Positions 43,116 to 53,329 of a stretch of DNA of 64,000 nt are shown in pieces. The DNA is from Caldicoprobacter guelmensis. Lineage in GTDB: Bacteria > Bacillota > Clostridia > Caldicoprobacterales > Caldicoprobacteraceae. Position 1 is the first letter of the stretch. Each line of letters opens with the position of its first letter. The notes under the pieces are model-generated. The model worked only from the letters and a program-made list of their open reading frames with translations, did not search any database and was not told the DNA's origin. The position numbers were made by a program, and so were the translations under genes. The DNA is taken from positions 186,001 to 250,000 of the forward strand of contig NZ_JAFBDW010000003.1 in assembly GCF_016908415.1 (NCBI RefSeq). The letters are read 5' to 3'.

Positions 43116-44882
43116 TCACATCACCTGCCTTTTAAGCTGGAATTCCTCGAAGTCCTTGTACTGCTGCCTATACAGTTCGTAATACCTACCTTTTTTGGCT
43201 AGCAGCTCTTCATGCGTACCCCTTTCAACAATCTTGCCATTTTCGAGGAATATTATCTCATCAGCATTGCGTACCGATGATATACGGTGAGCAATGATAA
43301 AGGTAGTACGTCCTTTCATGATTTTCTTCAGAGCCTGCTGTATCTGGTATTCGGTCTCCATATCCACAGCCGATGTACAGTCGTCCATAATGAGGATTTT
43401 GGGGTTCTTGATGATGGCCCTGGCTATGGCAATCCTCTGCTTTTGGCCGCCTGATAATCCAACACCGCGCTCGCCTATGATGGTATCATAGCCTTGTGGC
43501 ATCTCCATGATGAAGTCATGGGCCCCTGCAATCTTGGCAGCTTCAATCACCTGCTCTCTGGTGGCATTGGGGTTGCCGTAGAGTATGTTCCCTTCAACGG
43601 TATCTGAAAACAGGAACACGTCCTGCATCACTATGCCTATCTGGCTCCTTAAGGCGCTCAGCTTCCAGTCGCGCACATCCACTCCATCCACCAGTACCCT
43701 GCCTGCCGTCACATCGTAAAACCTGGCTATAAGGTTTATAATAGATGTCTTGCCTGCGCCAGTGGCTCCCATGATGCCTATGGTCTTCCCAGCCGGAGCA
43801 TTTATGTTTATGTTAAACAGCACAGGCTGTTCTTTATAGCAAAACGAGACATTCTCAAACACCACATCCCCGCGGAACTCGCTTGGACAATAAGCATTCT
43901 CCTTCTCCTTGATGGATGATCCGGTATCCAGCACGTTAAATACCCTTTTCCCAGCAGTTATAGCCTGGCTCATCACATTGACGATCCAGCCCAGCATCCT
44001 GACCGGTGAAATCAACATCCAGAGATAACCGTTGAAAGCCACAACTGTTCCCAGAGAAATACGCCCAGCCGCTACCATCCAGCCGCCGTAACCCACCAAC
44101 GCAACCAGGCAAAAGCCGCTCAAAAACTCTATAAGGGGGAAATATTTAGACCATATGAAGCTGGCTTTTATGTTCTTTTCCATATTAAGCCGGTTTTCCT
44201 TTTTAAACTTCTCTATTTCGTAACTCTCACGAGCAAAAGCCCTTACTACGCGTACCCCTGCGATATTCTCTTGAGCTGCCGTACTTAAGCTGGCCTGTTG
44301 CTCGCGTATCTCGCTGTAGGCAGGTCCGATCTCCTTGTGAAGCCTAAAAGCCGTCCACCCGATAAACGGCAAAATCAACAGGGTAACCAGTGCCAGTTCA
44401 ACGTTCAAGGAAAACAACATAACGCAGGTGCCAATAAAATATATGGCATTCTCCAGTAAAATGGGCAACCCGCCCACCAAAAACATCCTTATACCTTCAA
44501 TATCACCTGTCATCCTGGACATGAGCTCACCTATACGGTTGTCATCATAAAACGAAAACGATAGCTCCTGAAGATGGGTATACATGGCATTGCGCAGGTC
44601 ATACAGGCATTTTTGGGACATGTCTTCATATAAATAGGACCTTATATACAACAATATGCCTTTAAACACCGAACACCCAAGAAGGGCCAACAAAATTGGC
44701 AGCAGAAGTGAACGTCTGCCGCCTCTTATTACATCGTCAACCAGTATTTTAGAAAGATAGGGAGTCACCATATTCAGCGTGATGACCAGCAATAAAAAAA
44801 CAGTCGCAGCAATAAGCCGCCACTTATACCTCCACGCATAACCCATTATCCGTTTTAAAATATCCAACAGGACTACCCCCAC
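43116..44882 (-). CDS. Heterodimeric ABC exporter, subunit with degenerate ATPase site
   Basis: A ~588-residue exporter half with six membrane helices and an ATPase. Walker A is GATGAGKTS and signature LSGGQKQRIAIARA, but Walker B reads ILIMDDCTSAVD, so the catalytic Glu is replaced by Asp. This is the known degenerate site of TM287-like subunits, and implies one productive ATP site in the heterodimer. The start is uncertain (GTG 44882 overlaps AGGAG; a TTG at 44867 is possible). A Fur-like box lies ~60 bp upstream. Confidence 0.93.
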   Translation of the reverse strand: MGVVLLDILKRIMGYAWRYKWRLIAATVFLLLVITLNMVTPYLSKILVDDVIRGGRRSLLLPILLALLGCSVFKGILLYIRSYLYEDMSQKCLYDLRNAMYTHLQELSFSFYDDNRIGELMSRMTGDIEGIRMFLVGGLPILLENAIYFIGTCVMLFSLNVELALVTLLILPFIGWTAFRLHKEIGPAYSEIREQQASLSTAAQENIAGVRVVRAFARESYEIEKFKKENRLNMEKNIKASFIWSKYFPLIEFLSGFCLVALVGYGGWMVAAGRISLGTVVAFNGYLWMLISPVRMLGWIVNVMSQAITAGKRVFNVLDTGSSIKEKENAYCPSEFRGDVVFENVSFCYKEQPVLFNININAPAGKTIGIMGATGAGKTSIINLIARFYDVTAGRVLVDGVDVRDWKLSALRSQIGIVMQDVFLFSDTVEGNILYGNPNATREQVIEAAKIAGAHDFIMEMPQGYDTIIGERGVGLSGGQKQRIAIARAIIKNPKILIMDDCTSAVDMETEYQIQQALKKIMKGRTTFIIAHRISSVRNADEIIFLENGKIVERGTHEELLAKKGRYYELYRQQYKDFEEFQLKRQVM

Positions 44883-44940
44883 TCCTATCCATGATTTAAA
44901 AGCGTTTCTCCTTTTTCAGGCTCTCTAATTCTTTTTGCTA

Positions 44941-44955
44941 TGATTTTCATTATCA
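44941..44955. promoter_or_regulatory. Fur-like box upstream of the ABC exporter
   Basis: TGATTTTCATTATCA matches the Fur 7-1-7 consensus TGATAATNATTATCA at 12 of 14 positions, right half perfect. PerR or Zur relatives bind similar sites. The rest of 44883-45204 is AT-rich with nothing else recognised. Confidence 0.35.
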
Positions 44956-45204
44956 TTTTTTCCTCAAAAAACCTCACATCATTCTACGACGTAAACACAG
45001 GAGCCTGAAAAGCGAAGTGTCTTGATATGCCAAACTCAAATTTATACTATATTTTTATACCAGATTTTCAACACCGTCAACAAGCAAAAGCCATGGTAAT
45101 CTACCATATACGCCCATATACCACCATTCACTGCCATTACACATGCATTAACCCCACGTTGTAGCCATTTTCTCTCTTTTACTTTAAAACATGCTCAAAT
45201 TGGC

Positions 45205-46128
45205 TTAAGCATTTTCCACCGCATTGACTACAGCCCTGGCAACCGCTTCAGCAGCTGCTATGCCTATGACGTTTACGTCACACTCAAACTTGCCAGTCGA
45301 CAGAGCAAATAGGGTATCGCCATCCAGCATGGTATGGACAGGCCTTATGGCCAGTGCCAGGCCATCGTGGGCCATGGCAGCCACCTTATTGGCCTGTTCC
45401 TTTGTAAGGCGAGCGTTGGTGGCCACAACTCCAATAGTGGTGTTACCCGACACCGCATTCTTTAAAGCATTGCCTTCTATTATGAATTTCCATGTATCTA
45501 TAAACGCTCCTGTTTTGGGGTGACGGGCACCTGCCAGTATTCTTCCGGTTTTGGGATCCACCACGTCCCCCAATGCGTTTACCACCACTATGGCTCCTAC
45601 CACAATGCCTCCAGGCAATCTGATGCTTGAGGTGCCGACTCCTCCTTTCATACAGCATTCCATTCCAAGTATTTTCCCAACAGTGGCGCCCGTCCCTGCC
45701 CCTACGCTGCCTTGAGGCACGTCACTGGCACTGGCGTTCAAACACGCCTGGTAACCCATGTTTTCATCAGGACGTACCCGCCAGTCACCATACCCCAAAT
45801 CAAATATCACGGCGCCAGCCACAATTGGTACTTTGGCCACACCAGCATCAAACCCGATCCCTCGCTCCTCCAGATACCTCATCACGCCGCTGGCAGCAGC
45901 CAAGCCAAAGGCACTCCCCCCGCACAGCACCACGGCATGGACTTTTTCCACCAGATTCATGGGACGCATAAGGTCAGTCTCCCTGGTACCAGGCGCTGAA
46001 CCCCGGACGTCTACGCCGCCTATCGCCCCTTCCCTGCTTATGACCACTGTACAGCCCGTTTTGGCATCAAAGTCCTGTGCATGCCCCACCTCAATGCCGG
46101 GCACGTCGGTAATTTTCCCATCATACAT
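45205..46128 (-). CDS. P1 (S58) family peptidase, DmpA-like
   Basis: A ~307-residue Ntn-type aminopeptidase of the DmpA/BapA family. It opens with ITDVPGIEVGHAQ and contains GSAFGLAAASGV and GSVGAGTGATVGK. The likely self-cleavage/nucleophile region is GGVGTSSIRL near residue 178. These enzymes hydrolyse D-amino-acid or beta-peptide substrates. ATG at 46128 is spaced from GGGGGGAG; the gene overlaps the end of birA by eight bases, so it is translationally coupled to it. Confidence 0.88.
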   Translation of the reverse strand: MYDGKITDVPGIEVGHAQDFDAKTGCTVVISREGAIGGVDVRGSAPGTRETDLMRPMNLVEKVHAVVLCGGSAFGLAAASGVMRYLEERGIGFDAGVAKVPIVAGAVIFDLGYGDWRVRPDENMGYQACLNASASDVPQGSVGAGTGATVGKILGMECCMKGGVGTSSIRLPGGIVVGAIVVVNALGDVVDPKTGRILAGARHPKTGAFIDTWKFIIEGNALKNAVSGNTTIGVVATNARLTKEQANKVAAMAHDGLALAIRPVHTMLDGDTLFALSTGKFECDVNVIGIAAAEAVARAVVNAVENA

Positions 46129-47110
46129 AGCCATTCTCCCCCCTTATGGACACATCTCCCGCCAGTATTCTTTGGAGACTACCGTCGTCCAACCTAAGCA
46201 TCAAAGAACCATCCTCGCCAAACCCTTCGGCACACCCTAAGAACTCACCACCAACGCCAATCACACGCACTCGCCTTTTAAGTATAACCGAGCGCCTCTC
46301 ATATTCCTTCAAAAGCTCAGCAAAGCCATCACCGTCCAGCTTCTGCAGGTAACCCTTTTCCATTTCCTGCAATATAGCCTTTATTATATCTACACGGTGA
46401 AATTCTTTACCCCTCTCTATCCTCAAGGAAGTAGCCATGCTCCTTATATCCTCTGGAAAATCCTCAATTGAAAGATTGACGTTGAGCCCTATTCCCACAA
46501 CGGCATAGTGTATAACCTCGGGTTCGGCGTGCACCTCAGTTAAAATGCCGCACAACTTTTTCCCGCTACACACTATATCATTGGGCCATTTGATACCCAC
46601 CTCAACCTGGGCACACCGTTTTAAAGCCTCTGCCACCGCGACAGCCGTCATAATGGTTATTCGCGGGACATCCTGTGGGGACAGGCGAGGCCTCAGTATC
46701 ACTGACATCCATATGCCTTTGCCGGGTGGAGATACCCAGCTTCGTCCCAACCTCCCTCGCCCTTGCACCTGTTCATCTGCAATGACCACCGTTCCTTCAC
46801 AGGCCCCATTCAATGCCAGCTCTTTGGCCCGCGCATTGGTGGAATCGATAGAAGAGTGTATCTCGATATTTTTGCCTAAAATAGACGTATTGAGTCCGTG
46901 AACAATCAGTACTTTGTCGAGGATATCGGGAATCTGCCTCAAGCAGTACCCCTTTTTGGTGGATGATTCTATTACATATCCTTGACCTTGCAAAAGCCTT
47001 ATGTATTTCCACACAGCAGCCCGGGTTATGCCCAGTTTTCTGCTTATATCCTCACCTGAAACAAAGTTGCCCACATTATCAAGCAACATATTGAGCACCG
47101 CATCCCGCAT
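46121..47110 (-). CDS. birA: Biotin-protein ligase / biotin operon repressor BirA
   Basis: A 329-residue bifunctional BirA. The N-terminal ~60 residues form a winged helix (NFVSGEDISRKLGITRAAVWKYI), so it can act as a repressor. The ligase core has GRGRLGRSWVSPPGKGIWMS near residue 113, IKWPNDIV near 175 and VGIGLNVN near 207, and a C-terminal SH3-like domain. It activates biotin and attaches it to carboxylases. No biotin operon is in the window. Upstream region 47111-47388 holds AT-rich promoter DNA shared with moxR. Confidence 0.95.
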   Translation of the reverse strand: MRDAVLNMLLDNVGNFVSGEDISRKLGITRAAVWKYIRLLQGQGYVIESSTKKGYCLRQIPDILDKVLIVHGLNTSILGKNIEIHSSIDSTNARAKELALNGACEGTVVIADEQVQGRGRLGRSWVSPPGKGIWMSVILRPRLSPQDVPRITIMTAVAVAEALKRCAQVEVGIKWPNDIVCSGKKLCGILTEVHAEPEVIHYAVVGIGLNVNLSIEDFPEDIRSMATSLRIERGKEFHRVDIIKAILQEMEKGYLQKLDGDGFAELLKEYERRSVILKRRVRVIGVGGEFLGCAEGFGEDGSLMLRLDDGSLQRILAGDVSIRGENGYV

Positions 47111-47388
47111 AACAGCAGCATCCCTTCTTATATAAAAATGCTGTTAAACATCCTTATTCTAAGGTTATATATGTTCATAAGCCACTTTTCTTTTGTTCAT
47201 TATATCATGAAAGCACATAAAAAGAACAAATTGAAATAAAAATTATGGTATAATACTTTTGAACGCACCACAAAATTTGAGAGCTGAATAAATAGTCGCT
47301 AGTCACTCCACCAATTTTTTATAAAACTTAAAGGTTTAGACATCATATATTAACAACAAAAAACGAAACAAGAAGGCAGGTTAAAGAC

Positions 47389-48333
47389 ATGAACAATCCT
47401 CAAAAGCTAATAAAAGACATACAGGAAAACATAGAAAAGGTAATAGTGGGGAAGAGTGAAGTTATACGCCTTATCATTATCGCCCTCCTGGCAGGGGGAC
47501 ACGTGCTCATCGAAGACGTCCCTGGCGTTGGCAAGACCACCCTGGTATCCTGTCTTGCCAAGTCACTTAACCTTTCCTTCAAGCGCATCCAGTTCACGCC
47601 CGACATCCTGCCATCGGATATAACCGGCTTCACCATGTATAACTTTAAAACCGGTGAAATGGAATTTAAGCCAGGGATGATAATGAGCCAGGTCATATTG
47701 GCCGACGAGATCAACCGAACATCGCCCAAAACTCAAGCCAGCCTCCTTGAAGTCATGGAAGAACGCCAAGTAACTGTGGACGGTAAGACCTATCCCGTAC
47801 CACAGCCTTTCATAGTGCTGGCCACTCAAAATCCAATTGAATACATAGGGACGTTTCCCCTGCCCGAAGCCCAGTTGGATCGCTTCTTTATAAAGGTTTC
47901 CATAGGTTATCCGACCAAGCGAGAGGAAATGTTCATCCTCTCCCGCTTCCAAACCCAAAATCCGCTGGACGATTTAAAACCTGTAGCCGACGCGCAGCAA
48001 ATCCTAGAACTTCAGCATCAGGTCAGGCATATACATGTAGCTGAAGCCATAAAGGAATACATAGCCGAACTGGTTGCCTGCACCCGTGAACACAGGGACC
48101 TGACGCTGGGCGCAAGCCCTCGCGGAGCCATCGCCCTCATGCGCGCCTCCCAGGCATACGCCCTTCTGGAAGGCAGAGACTACGTGATCCCCGATGATGT
48201 CCAAAAAATGGTCATTCCGGTATTGTCACACCGCTTGATACTTAAGCCCGAGGCACGGCTTAAGGAGATGACCGCTGAACGAATATTAAGGTCAATCCTA
48301 AATTCAGTGTACGTGCCAGTGATTGGGCTATGA
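47389..48333 (+). CDS. MoxR family AAA+ ATPase
   Basis: A 314-residue AAA+ ATPase with Walker A EDVPGVGKTT near residue 42, Walker B VILADEINRTSPKTQ, and sensor segment LATQNPIEYIGTFPLPEAQLDRF. It begins a three-gene operon moxR - DUF58 - transglutaminase with ATGA overlaps. MoxR proteins act as chaperone-like ATPases on membrane or envelope partners; in this arrangement the partners are probably the two downstream proteins. Confidence 0.95.
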   Translation: MNNPQKLIKDIQENIEKVIVGKSEVIRLIIIALLAGGHVLIEDVPGVGKTTLVSCLAKSLNLSFKRIQFTPDILPSDITGFTMYNFKTGEMEFKPGMIMSQVILADEINRTSPKTQASLLEVMEERQVTVDGKTYPVPQPFIVLATQNPIEYIGTFPLPEAQLDRFFIKVSIGYPTKREEMFILSRFQTQNPLDDLKPVADAQQILELQHQVRHIHVAEAIKEYIAELVACTREHRDLTLGASPRGAIALMRASQAYALLEGRDYVIPDDVQKMVIPVLSHRLILKPEARLKEMTAERILRSILNSVYVPVIGL

Positions 48334-49541
48334 AACATATGCGCATTCTTATAATCGGCCTTGGGGCGCTTTTGCTGGGATTGGGCCTTTACAGCGGCGA
48401 GAGGATCTTCTTCATGGGCTTTACGCTCATTGCATCGCTGATATTTTACGCCCTAATTACCAACCTATGGGTGCTCATGGACTTTCGGTATCTACAGAAT
48501 ATAACCCCTGTGCGAGCAACAAAGGGTGAAAAAGCCTTGCTGGTTATACAGATACACAACGACAAGCCATTTATATACCCCTACATAAAAGTATTTTACC
48601 AAACCCCCTACTCGGTTTTGAATAACGAGTTAAAAGAACAGGTGCTGTGCATCCTCCCGTTTCATTATGAAGAAATCAAAGAGGAATTCATATGTGAATT
48701 AAGGGGCCACTATACCTTGGGTATCATCGGAGTGGAAGTAGGCGACCCATTTGGCCTGTTTACATTTTCCATGAATCTCCTCAATCGCTCATACCACAAA
48801 CCCCTCGAACTCAACATTGCACCCAGAGTTATCAGGCTGGCCAGCCTTCCCCTGCCTCAGATTCAAGCTGAAGGCACGACACGGCAGGAATTTTTGGCTA
48901 CTGAAGAGCCGGCATCGTTAAGCGACATACGCCAGTACCAATACGGGGATCCGCTCAAAAAAATTCACTGGAAAGTATCCGCCAAGCTACAGGATTTATA
49001 CGTTAAGAATTATGAAACCAATACACAGCCTCAAATACTCATATTTTTAGAAACATTCCCTTATCCAAAAGAGGGAATAGCGCGTTACAAAGTGGAGGAC
49101 CAAATGATAGAATGTGCCGTGGCCATCACACATTTTGTGCTGTCAAAATGGCTTTCATTGCAGCTAATCATCTACCACCGGGAACGGCAGCAGCTCATAG
49201 GAAAAAACCCGGGGGATTTTACACGTTTTTTTGACTACTTAGCAGCGTTGCCATTTAATAGCCCTTTCCGCATGGACGAAATACTTTATATGGAATCCCC
49301 CGGATTCAGCAAGGGCCAAAGCATAGTACTCATAGTCCACGATATGACCTACCGCTTGTTCAATCAATTGTGCCTTCTGAAGCAGTCGGACGTACACCCG
49401 CTTGTATTGGTGGTGTATTACGGTTCGGCGCTGCATGAGGATATAAGGCAAATGGTTGAGGAGCTAAATAGGCGGGAAATACCATGCCTTGCCCTGCATA
49501 CCGATGAGCAGATAGACCAGGTAATGGAGAGAGCGCTATGA
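48330..49541 (+). CDS. DUF58 domain-containing membrane protein
   Basis: A 403-residue protein with two N-terminal membrane segments and a von Willebrand-like DUF58 domain. The diagnostic motif is DIRQYQYGDPLKKIHWKVSAK near residue 203. It lies between moxR and the transglutaminase gene, overlapping each by four bases, so the three are translationally coupled. The family often pairs with MoxR. Exact role unknown. Confidence 0.92.
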   Translation: MKHMRILIIGLGALLLGLGLYSGERIFFMGFTLIASLIFYALITNLWVLMDFRYLQNITPVRATKGEKALLVIQIHNDKPFIYPYIKVFYQTPYSVLNNELKEQVLCILPFHYEEIKEEFICELRGHYTLGIIGVEVGDPFGLFTFSMNLLNRSYHKPLELNIAPRVIRLASLPLPQIQAEGTTRQEFLATEEPASLSDIRQYQYGDPLKKIHWKVSAKLQDLYVKNYETNTQPQILIFLETFPYPKEGIARYKVEDQMIECAVAITHFVLSKWLSLQLIIYHRERQQLIGKNPGDFTRFFDYLAALPFNSPFRMDEILYMESPGFSKGQSIVLIVHDMTYRLFNQLCLLKQSDVHPLVLVVYYGSALHEDIRQMVEELNRREIPCLALHTDEQIDQVMERAL

Positions 49542-51904
49542 ACTCGAGAGCAAGGTCCACTCCCATGCTCAACTATATAATGAAATGGTTGATTTTTACC
49601 CTTATGGTAAGCGGGACGGCAAAATCGATGCTGGTATCCCTTGATTTCACTGTGCCCTATTGGGCCATACTGCTCATGACAACGGCATCTTACATCGTCC
49701 TTTCCATCTATTTTGTCAACCTCCTATCTTTAACAACGCTCACAATAATCGCAGTTGCCGGCATAGGAACATACTTGAGATATTTTGCGGCCAAGGGACA
49801 ATTAGACACAATATTGAACCTTTTCAAGTGGTTGGTTGATTATACCCTTGGAATGACAGACCTTGAAGCTCAATACATATACCCCAGCACATGGGTCATA
49901 GTATTCACCTTATCGCTCATCATGTACCTACTGGTCATAAAGCTTGAATGGCTGATTGTACCATCCATACTGTGTATAGGCATTGTTGCCATAGAATGGG
50001 CCCTGGGACATACTTATATAATTCCCTGGCTATGGCCCGTGGCTCTAGCGTGGGTGATGCTTCTTACAACCAAGCAATACAAGAGGCTTTCGAGCAGGTA
50101 TTCCATGCCAGCTCTTGGTATACGGCAAGCATCTACAATACCCTTGGTAGTCGCCATAGTGTTGACCTCGTCAATTATTTTACCCCACGATACACGCCAT
50201 CTCAAATGGGATTTCCTGGAGCAAACGGTCCAGGACATAAGCGACAGATGGTCGGAATGGTCATCTTTTTCAACTCCCAGGCAACCCTTTCGCTTATCTC
50301 AGACCGGCTTCCCATCTTCAGCCGATCAACTGGGCGGGCCCGTAAAAATAAGCGACGATGTGGTATTGAGAGTAACGGCTACTTTCCCCCTATATTTGAG
50401 GGGTACCATATTAAACGAATACACGGGCAGTGGTTGGCAAGACTCGATAGACGATAAACGATACAAGCTGAGCGATGTGAGCTGGAAAAACGAATACCGC
50501 CAGGCATTTGACTGGGATGAACCCATATGGACAGACTTAAACCGCGAGCTTAAGGATCGCTTCTTTATCCCCGTTAAGGCTTCCATTATCCATACTGGCA
50601 TTACCACGTCTGTCATATTCAACGCCCAGCGCCTAGAAGGCATCACCGTTCCCAAAAGATGGGGTGGTTTCACCCCTTACTTTAATGGCAAAGGGGAAAC
50701 CTTCACTTCAAGGGATATATCGCCATCAGACGAGTACATACTACACGTTAGCCTACCTGCCATTGAAGACAGAGTATTCCAAAACTTTCTGATGGACTAT
50801 GTCCCCATTATAGATTGGCACAAGCCCATCTCCCAGCAGTCCTTGTGGGAAGGCGCAGACCGCCAAAAGCTGATTTACATACAGCAGCACTACATGTCAA
50901 TACCCGATAGCATTCCACCAAGGGTTACCGAACTGGCCTACAGCATTACCCGGGGAATAAAAACACCCCTGGAAAAGGCGCTGGCCTTACAGGCATACCT
51001 GCAACAAAATTACGATTACACCCTACAGCCTCCTTATACCCCTCCAGGCGTAGACTTCGTGGATTATTTCTTATTCGAACTCAAAAGAGGCTACTGCACC
51101 TATTTTGCCACAGCAATGGCAGTGATGAGCAGGATAGTGGGACTGCCTACCCGTTACGTAGAAGGCTTCAAAATGCCTTCTCACCCCTACAGAGAAAATA
51201 CTTACGAGGTCAAAAAGCTAAATGGCCATGCGTGGGTAGAGATATACTTTCCAAAGGTGGGGTGGCTGACGTTTGACCCCACTCCCCAGGCTCAAGGCCA
51301 ACAAAACTTGGTAGAACAAGGCTCCGAGTTATATCCAGGTTACTATGGAGACGAGTATTACCCATGGATGCAAGACGAACAGATGAAGGATTACCAGCCC
51401 GAGGTAAGCGTTGATACAGGAGGTTTTTCCAATTCTGCCTCTCCAAACAGAATACCCCTATTCGTATTAATTATATTGATGGCGCTTATCCTAATAATAG
51501 CAGGAATGGCAGGACTGAAGGTATGGGATGTGGTTCGCTGGAAAAAAATAAAAAAGCTGCCCTCCGATGAGCAGCTCGCTTATTGTTACCAGCAAATTCT
51601 GTGGCTTCTTACCCTTTACGGCTTCCCCATGCACCAAGGGGAAACCCCCTATTGTTACGCCCGGCGAGTAGATACTTGGCTTACCAATTCAGCCGGTTCA
51701 ATGATGGAAATATGTCAGCTAGTAGTCAAGAACCGGTTCGGCAACCAGCAGCTATCAAAAGCTGAAATTCAAAAGATTCTCAGATTTTATCATAACTTAG
51801 AAGATAATATAAAAAGCTTGTTGGGCTTTTATCCCTATATTTTCAAGCTGATATCCAAGCAACTCTCTTCAAGAATTTCAAGGCACAAAAACCCCCAACA
51901 TTAA
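49538..51904 (+). CDS. TgpA-like membrane transglutaminase
   Basis: A 788-residue protein. The N-terminal ~200 residues hold about six membrane helices, then an exported region and a transglutaminase-like core with catalytic Cys in KRGYCTYFATAMAV near residue 525, His in LNGHAWVEIYF near 565 and Asp in LTFDPTPQ. One more membrane helix (FVLIILMALILIIAG) precedes a cytosolic DUF4129-like tail. Such proteins are thought to act on envelope proteins or cell wall peptides. It is the last gene of the moxR operon. Confidence 0.92.
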   Translation: MNSRARSTPMLNYIMKWLIFTLMVSGTAKSMLVSLDFTVPYWAILLMTTASYIVLSIYFVNLLSLTTLTIIAVAGIGTYLRYFAAKGQLDTILNLFKWLVDYTLGMTDLEAQYIYPSTWVIVFTLSLIMYLLVIKLEWLIVPSILCIGIVAIEWALGHTYIIPWLWPVALAWVMLLTTKQYKRLSSRYSMPALGIRQASTIPLVVAIVLTSSIILPHDTRHLKWDFLEQTVQDISDRWSEWSSFSTPRQPFRLSQTGFPSSADQLGGPVKISDDVVLRVTATFPLYLRGTILNEYTGSGWQDSIDDKRYKLSDVSWKNEYRQAFDWDEPIWTDLNRELKDRFFIPVKASIIHTGITTSVIFNAQRLEGITVPKRWGGFTPYFNGKGETFTSRDISPSDEYILHVSLPAIEDRVFQNFLMDYVPIIDWHKPISQQSLWEGADRQKLIYIQQHYMSIPDSIPPRVTELAYSITRGIKTPLEKALALQAYLQQNYDYTLQPPYTPPGVDFVDYFLFELKRGYCTYFATAMAVMSRIVGLPTRYVEGFKMPSHPYRENTYEVKKLNGHAWVEIYFPKVGWLTFDPTPQAQGQQNLVEQGSELYPGYYGDEYYPWMQDEQMKDYQPEVSVDTGGFSNSASPNRIPLFVLIILMALILIIAGMAGLKVWDVVRWKKIKKLPSDEQLAYCYQQILWLLTLYGFPMHQGETPYCYARRVDTWLTNSAGSMMEICQLVVKNRFGNQQLSKAEIQKILRFYHNLEDNIKSLLGFYPYIFKLISKQLSSRISRHKNPQH

Positions 51905-51934
51905 TCCATTAGTTTTCATTCCTTTATCCTTTAT

Positions 51935-53326
51935 TTACAGCCTACCCCTTTTACTGGCAAGCAGGTGGATAGAACGACGAATCATCTCCTTAGGTTCAAC
52001 CGATTGGTCTTCATGTATGGGAGACATCAGGAAAGTTACGGCTATAAACCGTATGATGGCAGAGAGTATGAACAACATGTGATAATTGACAAGACGACGC
52101 CCAAAAATTACAATATTCAAACCCTTAACCAGTTCAGCTGTAACCTCCATAAACAATCCCCCTAATGCATAAGCAACTATGCTACCCACCACAGACGTTA
52201 TCATTGAAAAGCTTGCCACATAAAATGATCTGTTCTCGTCAGGCGAAAGCCCCATTACCAGGTTGTTGGAGGTCAAATCGATGCCACTCCAGAATATGCC
52301 GGTAAAAATATGTATAAAAGGAATGATCATGTAATTTTCCGGGGTAGCCAGAAGCCATAAAAATGGAAGCACCGATACGCCAGTACAGCAAATGCGGAGT
52401 ACCGGTTTGTTGCCAAATAAATCCACTAACAGCCCCCATTTGCGTATGACAAGTATAGTGAGTATATTGCTAACCACCTGGGTATAGAGGGTAATCTCCA
52501 GATAGCTCATCTTTAAATAATCGATCATATAAGCGCTAAAAAACGGCCCGGCAATATTTATGCCAAACACCCACACTGCCCAGAAAATCAAGTACCGCCT
52601 AAAATTTGAGTGCTGCACCACAGCCTTCCACATCTTTTTCATAGACAGTCGATACTGCGGCTTGACCATTGGCGGGTCATACACCCGTATAAAGCATAGG
52701 ATGTCCAATACAGCAAATACGGTAACTGCGCTGAATACCACCGCAAAGCCAACAAAGCCGCCTATACGATCCAGTATCCAACTTGCCAGTATTCCACCCA
52801 CCATCCCAGTAAAAGTGAATATCATCTGCCTTTGGCTGAAAAACCGGCCGCGTATCTTCAAAGGCACAAGCGCCGCCATCCATGATATAAAAGTCACGCC
52901 GTTGAAAGCACCACCCACCGCCGAAACAAGTAAAAAGAACGTTATAAGGCTAACAGTCAACCATTTCAGCTCTTCAGGCATTACAAGCGGAAGGAGCACC
53001 ACCGGAATTATGGAGAGCCGCTGAAACATCCCGCCTATCAAGAACAATTTTTTCCTGGCTCCTGTGGATTCCAACACATAAGCCGCCAGCAGCTGGAAGA
53101 CACCGCTCACCACCGGCAGAGACATCAAAATGCCATACATCAGCTCACTAACTCCCAATGCACGCACAAAGCCAGCAAAGGGGGCACCGTTCAAGCATAC
53201 AAAAAACACTATGCCTAAACTTACCCCCAATGTAATTCTGTTGAGGTCCTCCCTCAACTCCTGTGTAATGTCCAATTCCTTATAAAGCAAAAATCTGCCC
53301 TTCACAGCACTGTATTCCCCCATCAA
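51935..53326 (-). CDS. Major facilitator superfamily transporter next to nagA
   Basis: A ~463-residue MFS carrier with about twelve membrane segments. It opens with a cytosolic stretch (ELREDLNRITLG), and KIRGRFFSQRQMIF fits the loop after helix 4; FGINIAGPFFSAYMIDYLKMSYLEI begins the second half. It starts three bases after the nagA stop, so it is co-transcribed and may import an amino-sugar or export a metabolite. The substrate is not readable. The exact start is uncertain because no clear ribosome site precedes the ATG. Confidence 0.82.
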   Translation of the reverse strand: MMGEYSAVKGRFLLYKELDITQELREDLNRITLGVSLGIVFFVCLNGAPFAGFVRALGVSELMYGILMSLPVVSGVFQLLAAYVLESTGARKKLFLIGGMFQRLSIIPVVLLPLVMPEELKWLTVSLITFFLLVSAVGGAFNGVTFISWMAALVPLKIRGRFFSQRQMIFTFTGMVGGILASWILDRIGGFVGFAVVFSAVTVFAVLDILCFIRVYDPPMVKPQYRLSMKKMWKAVVQHSNFRRYLIFWAVWVFGINIAGPFFSAYMIDYLKMSYLEITLYTQVVSNILTILVIRKWGLLVDLFGNKPVLRICCTGVSVLPFLWLLATPENYMIIPFIHIFTGIFWSGIDLTSNNLVMGLSPDENRSFYVASFSMITSVVGSIVAYALGGLFMEVTAELVKGLNIVIFGRRLVNYHMLFILSAIIRFIAVTFLMSPIHEDQSVEPKEMIRRSIHLLASKRGRL

Positions 53327-53329
53327 ATG

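Noticed and set aside
47225..47388. moxR promoter with TATAAT at about 47250
   Set aside because: The only TTGAAA nearby is spaced 12 nt from it, too short for a sigma-A promoter, so no promoter was listed.
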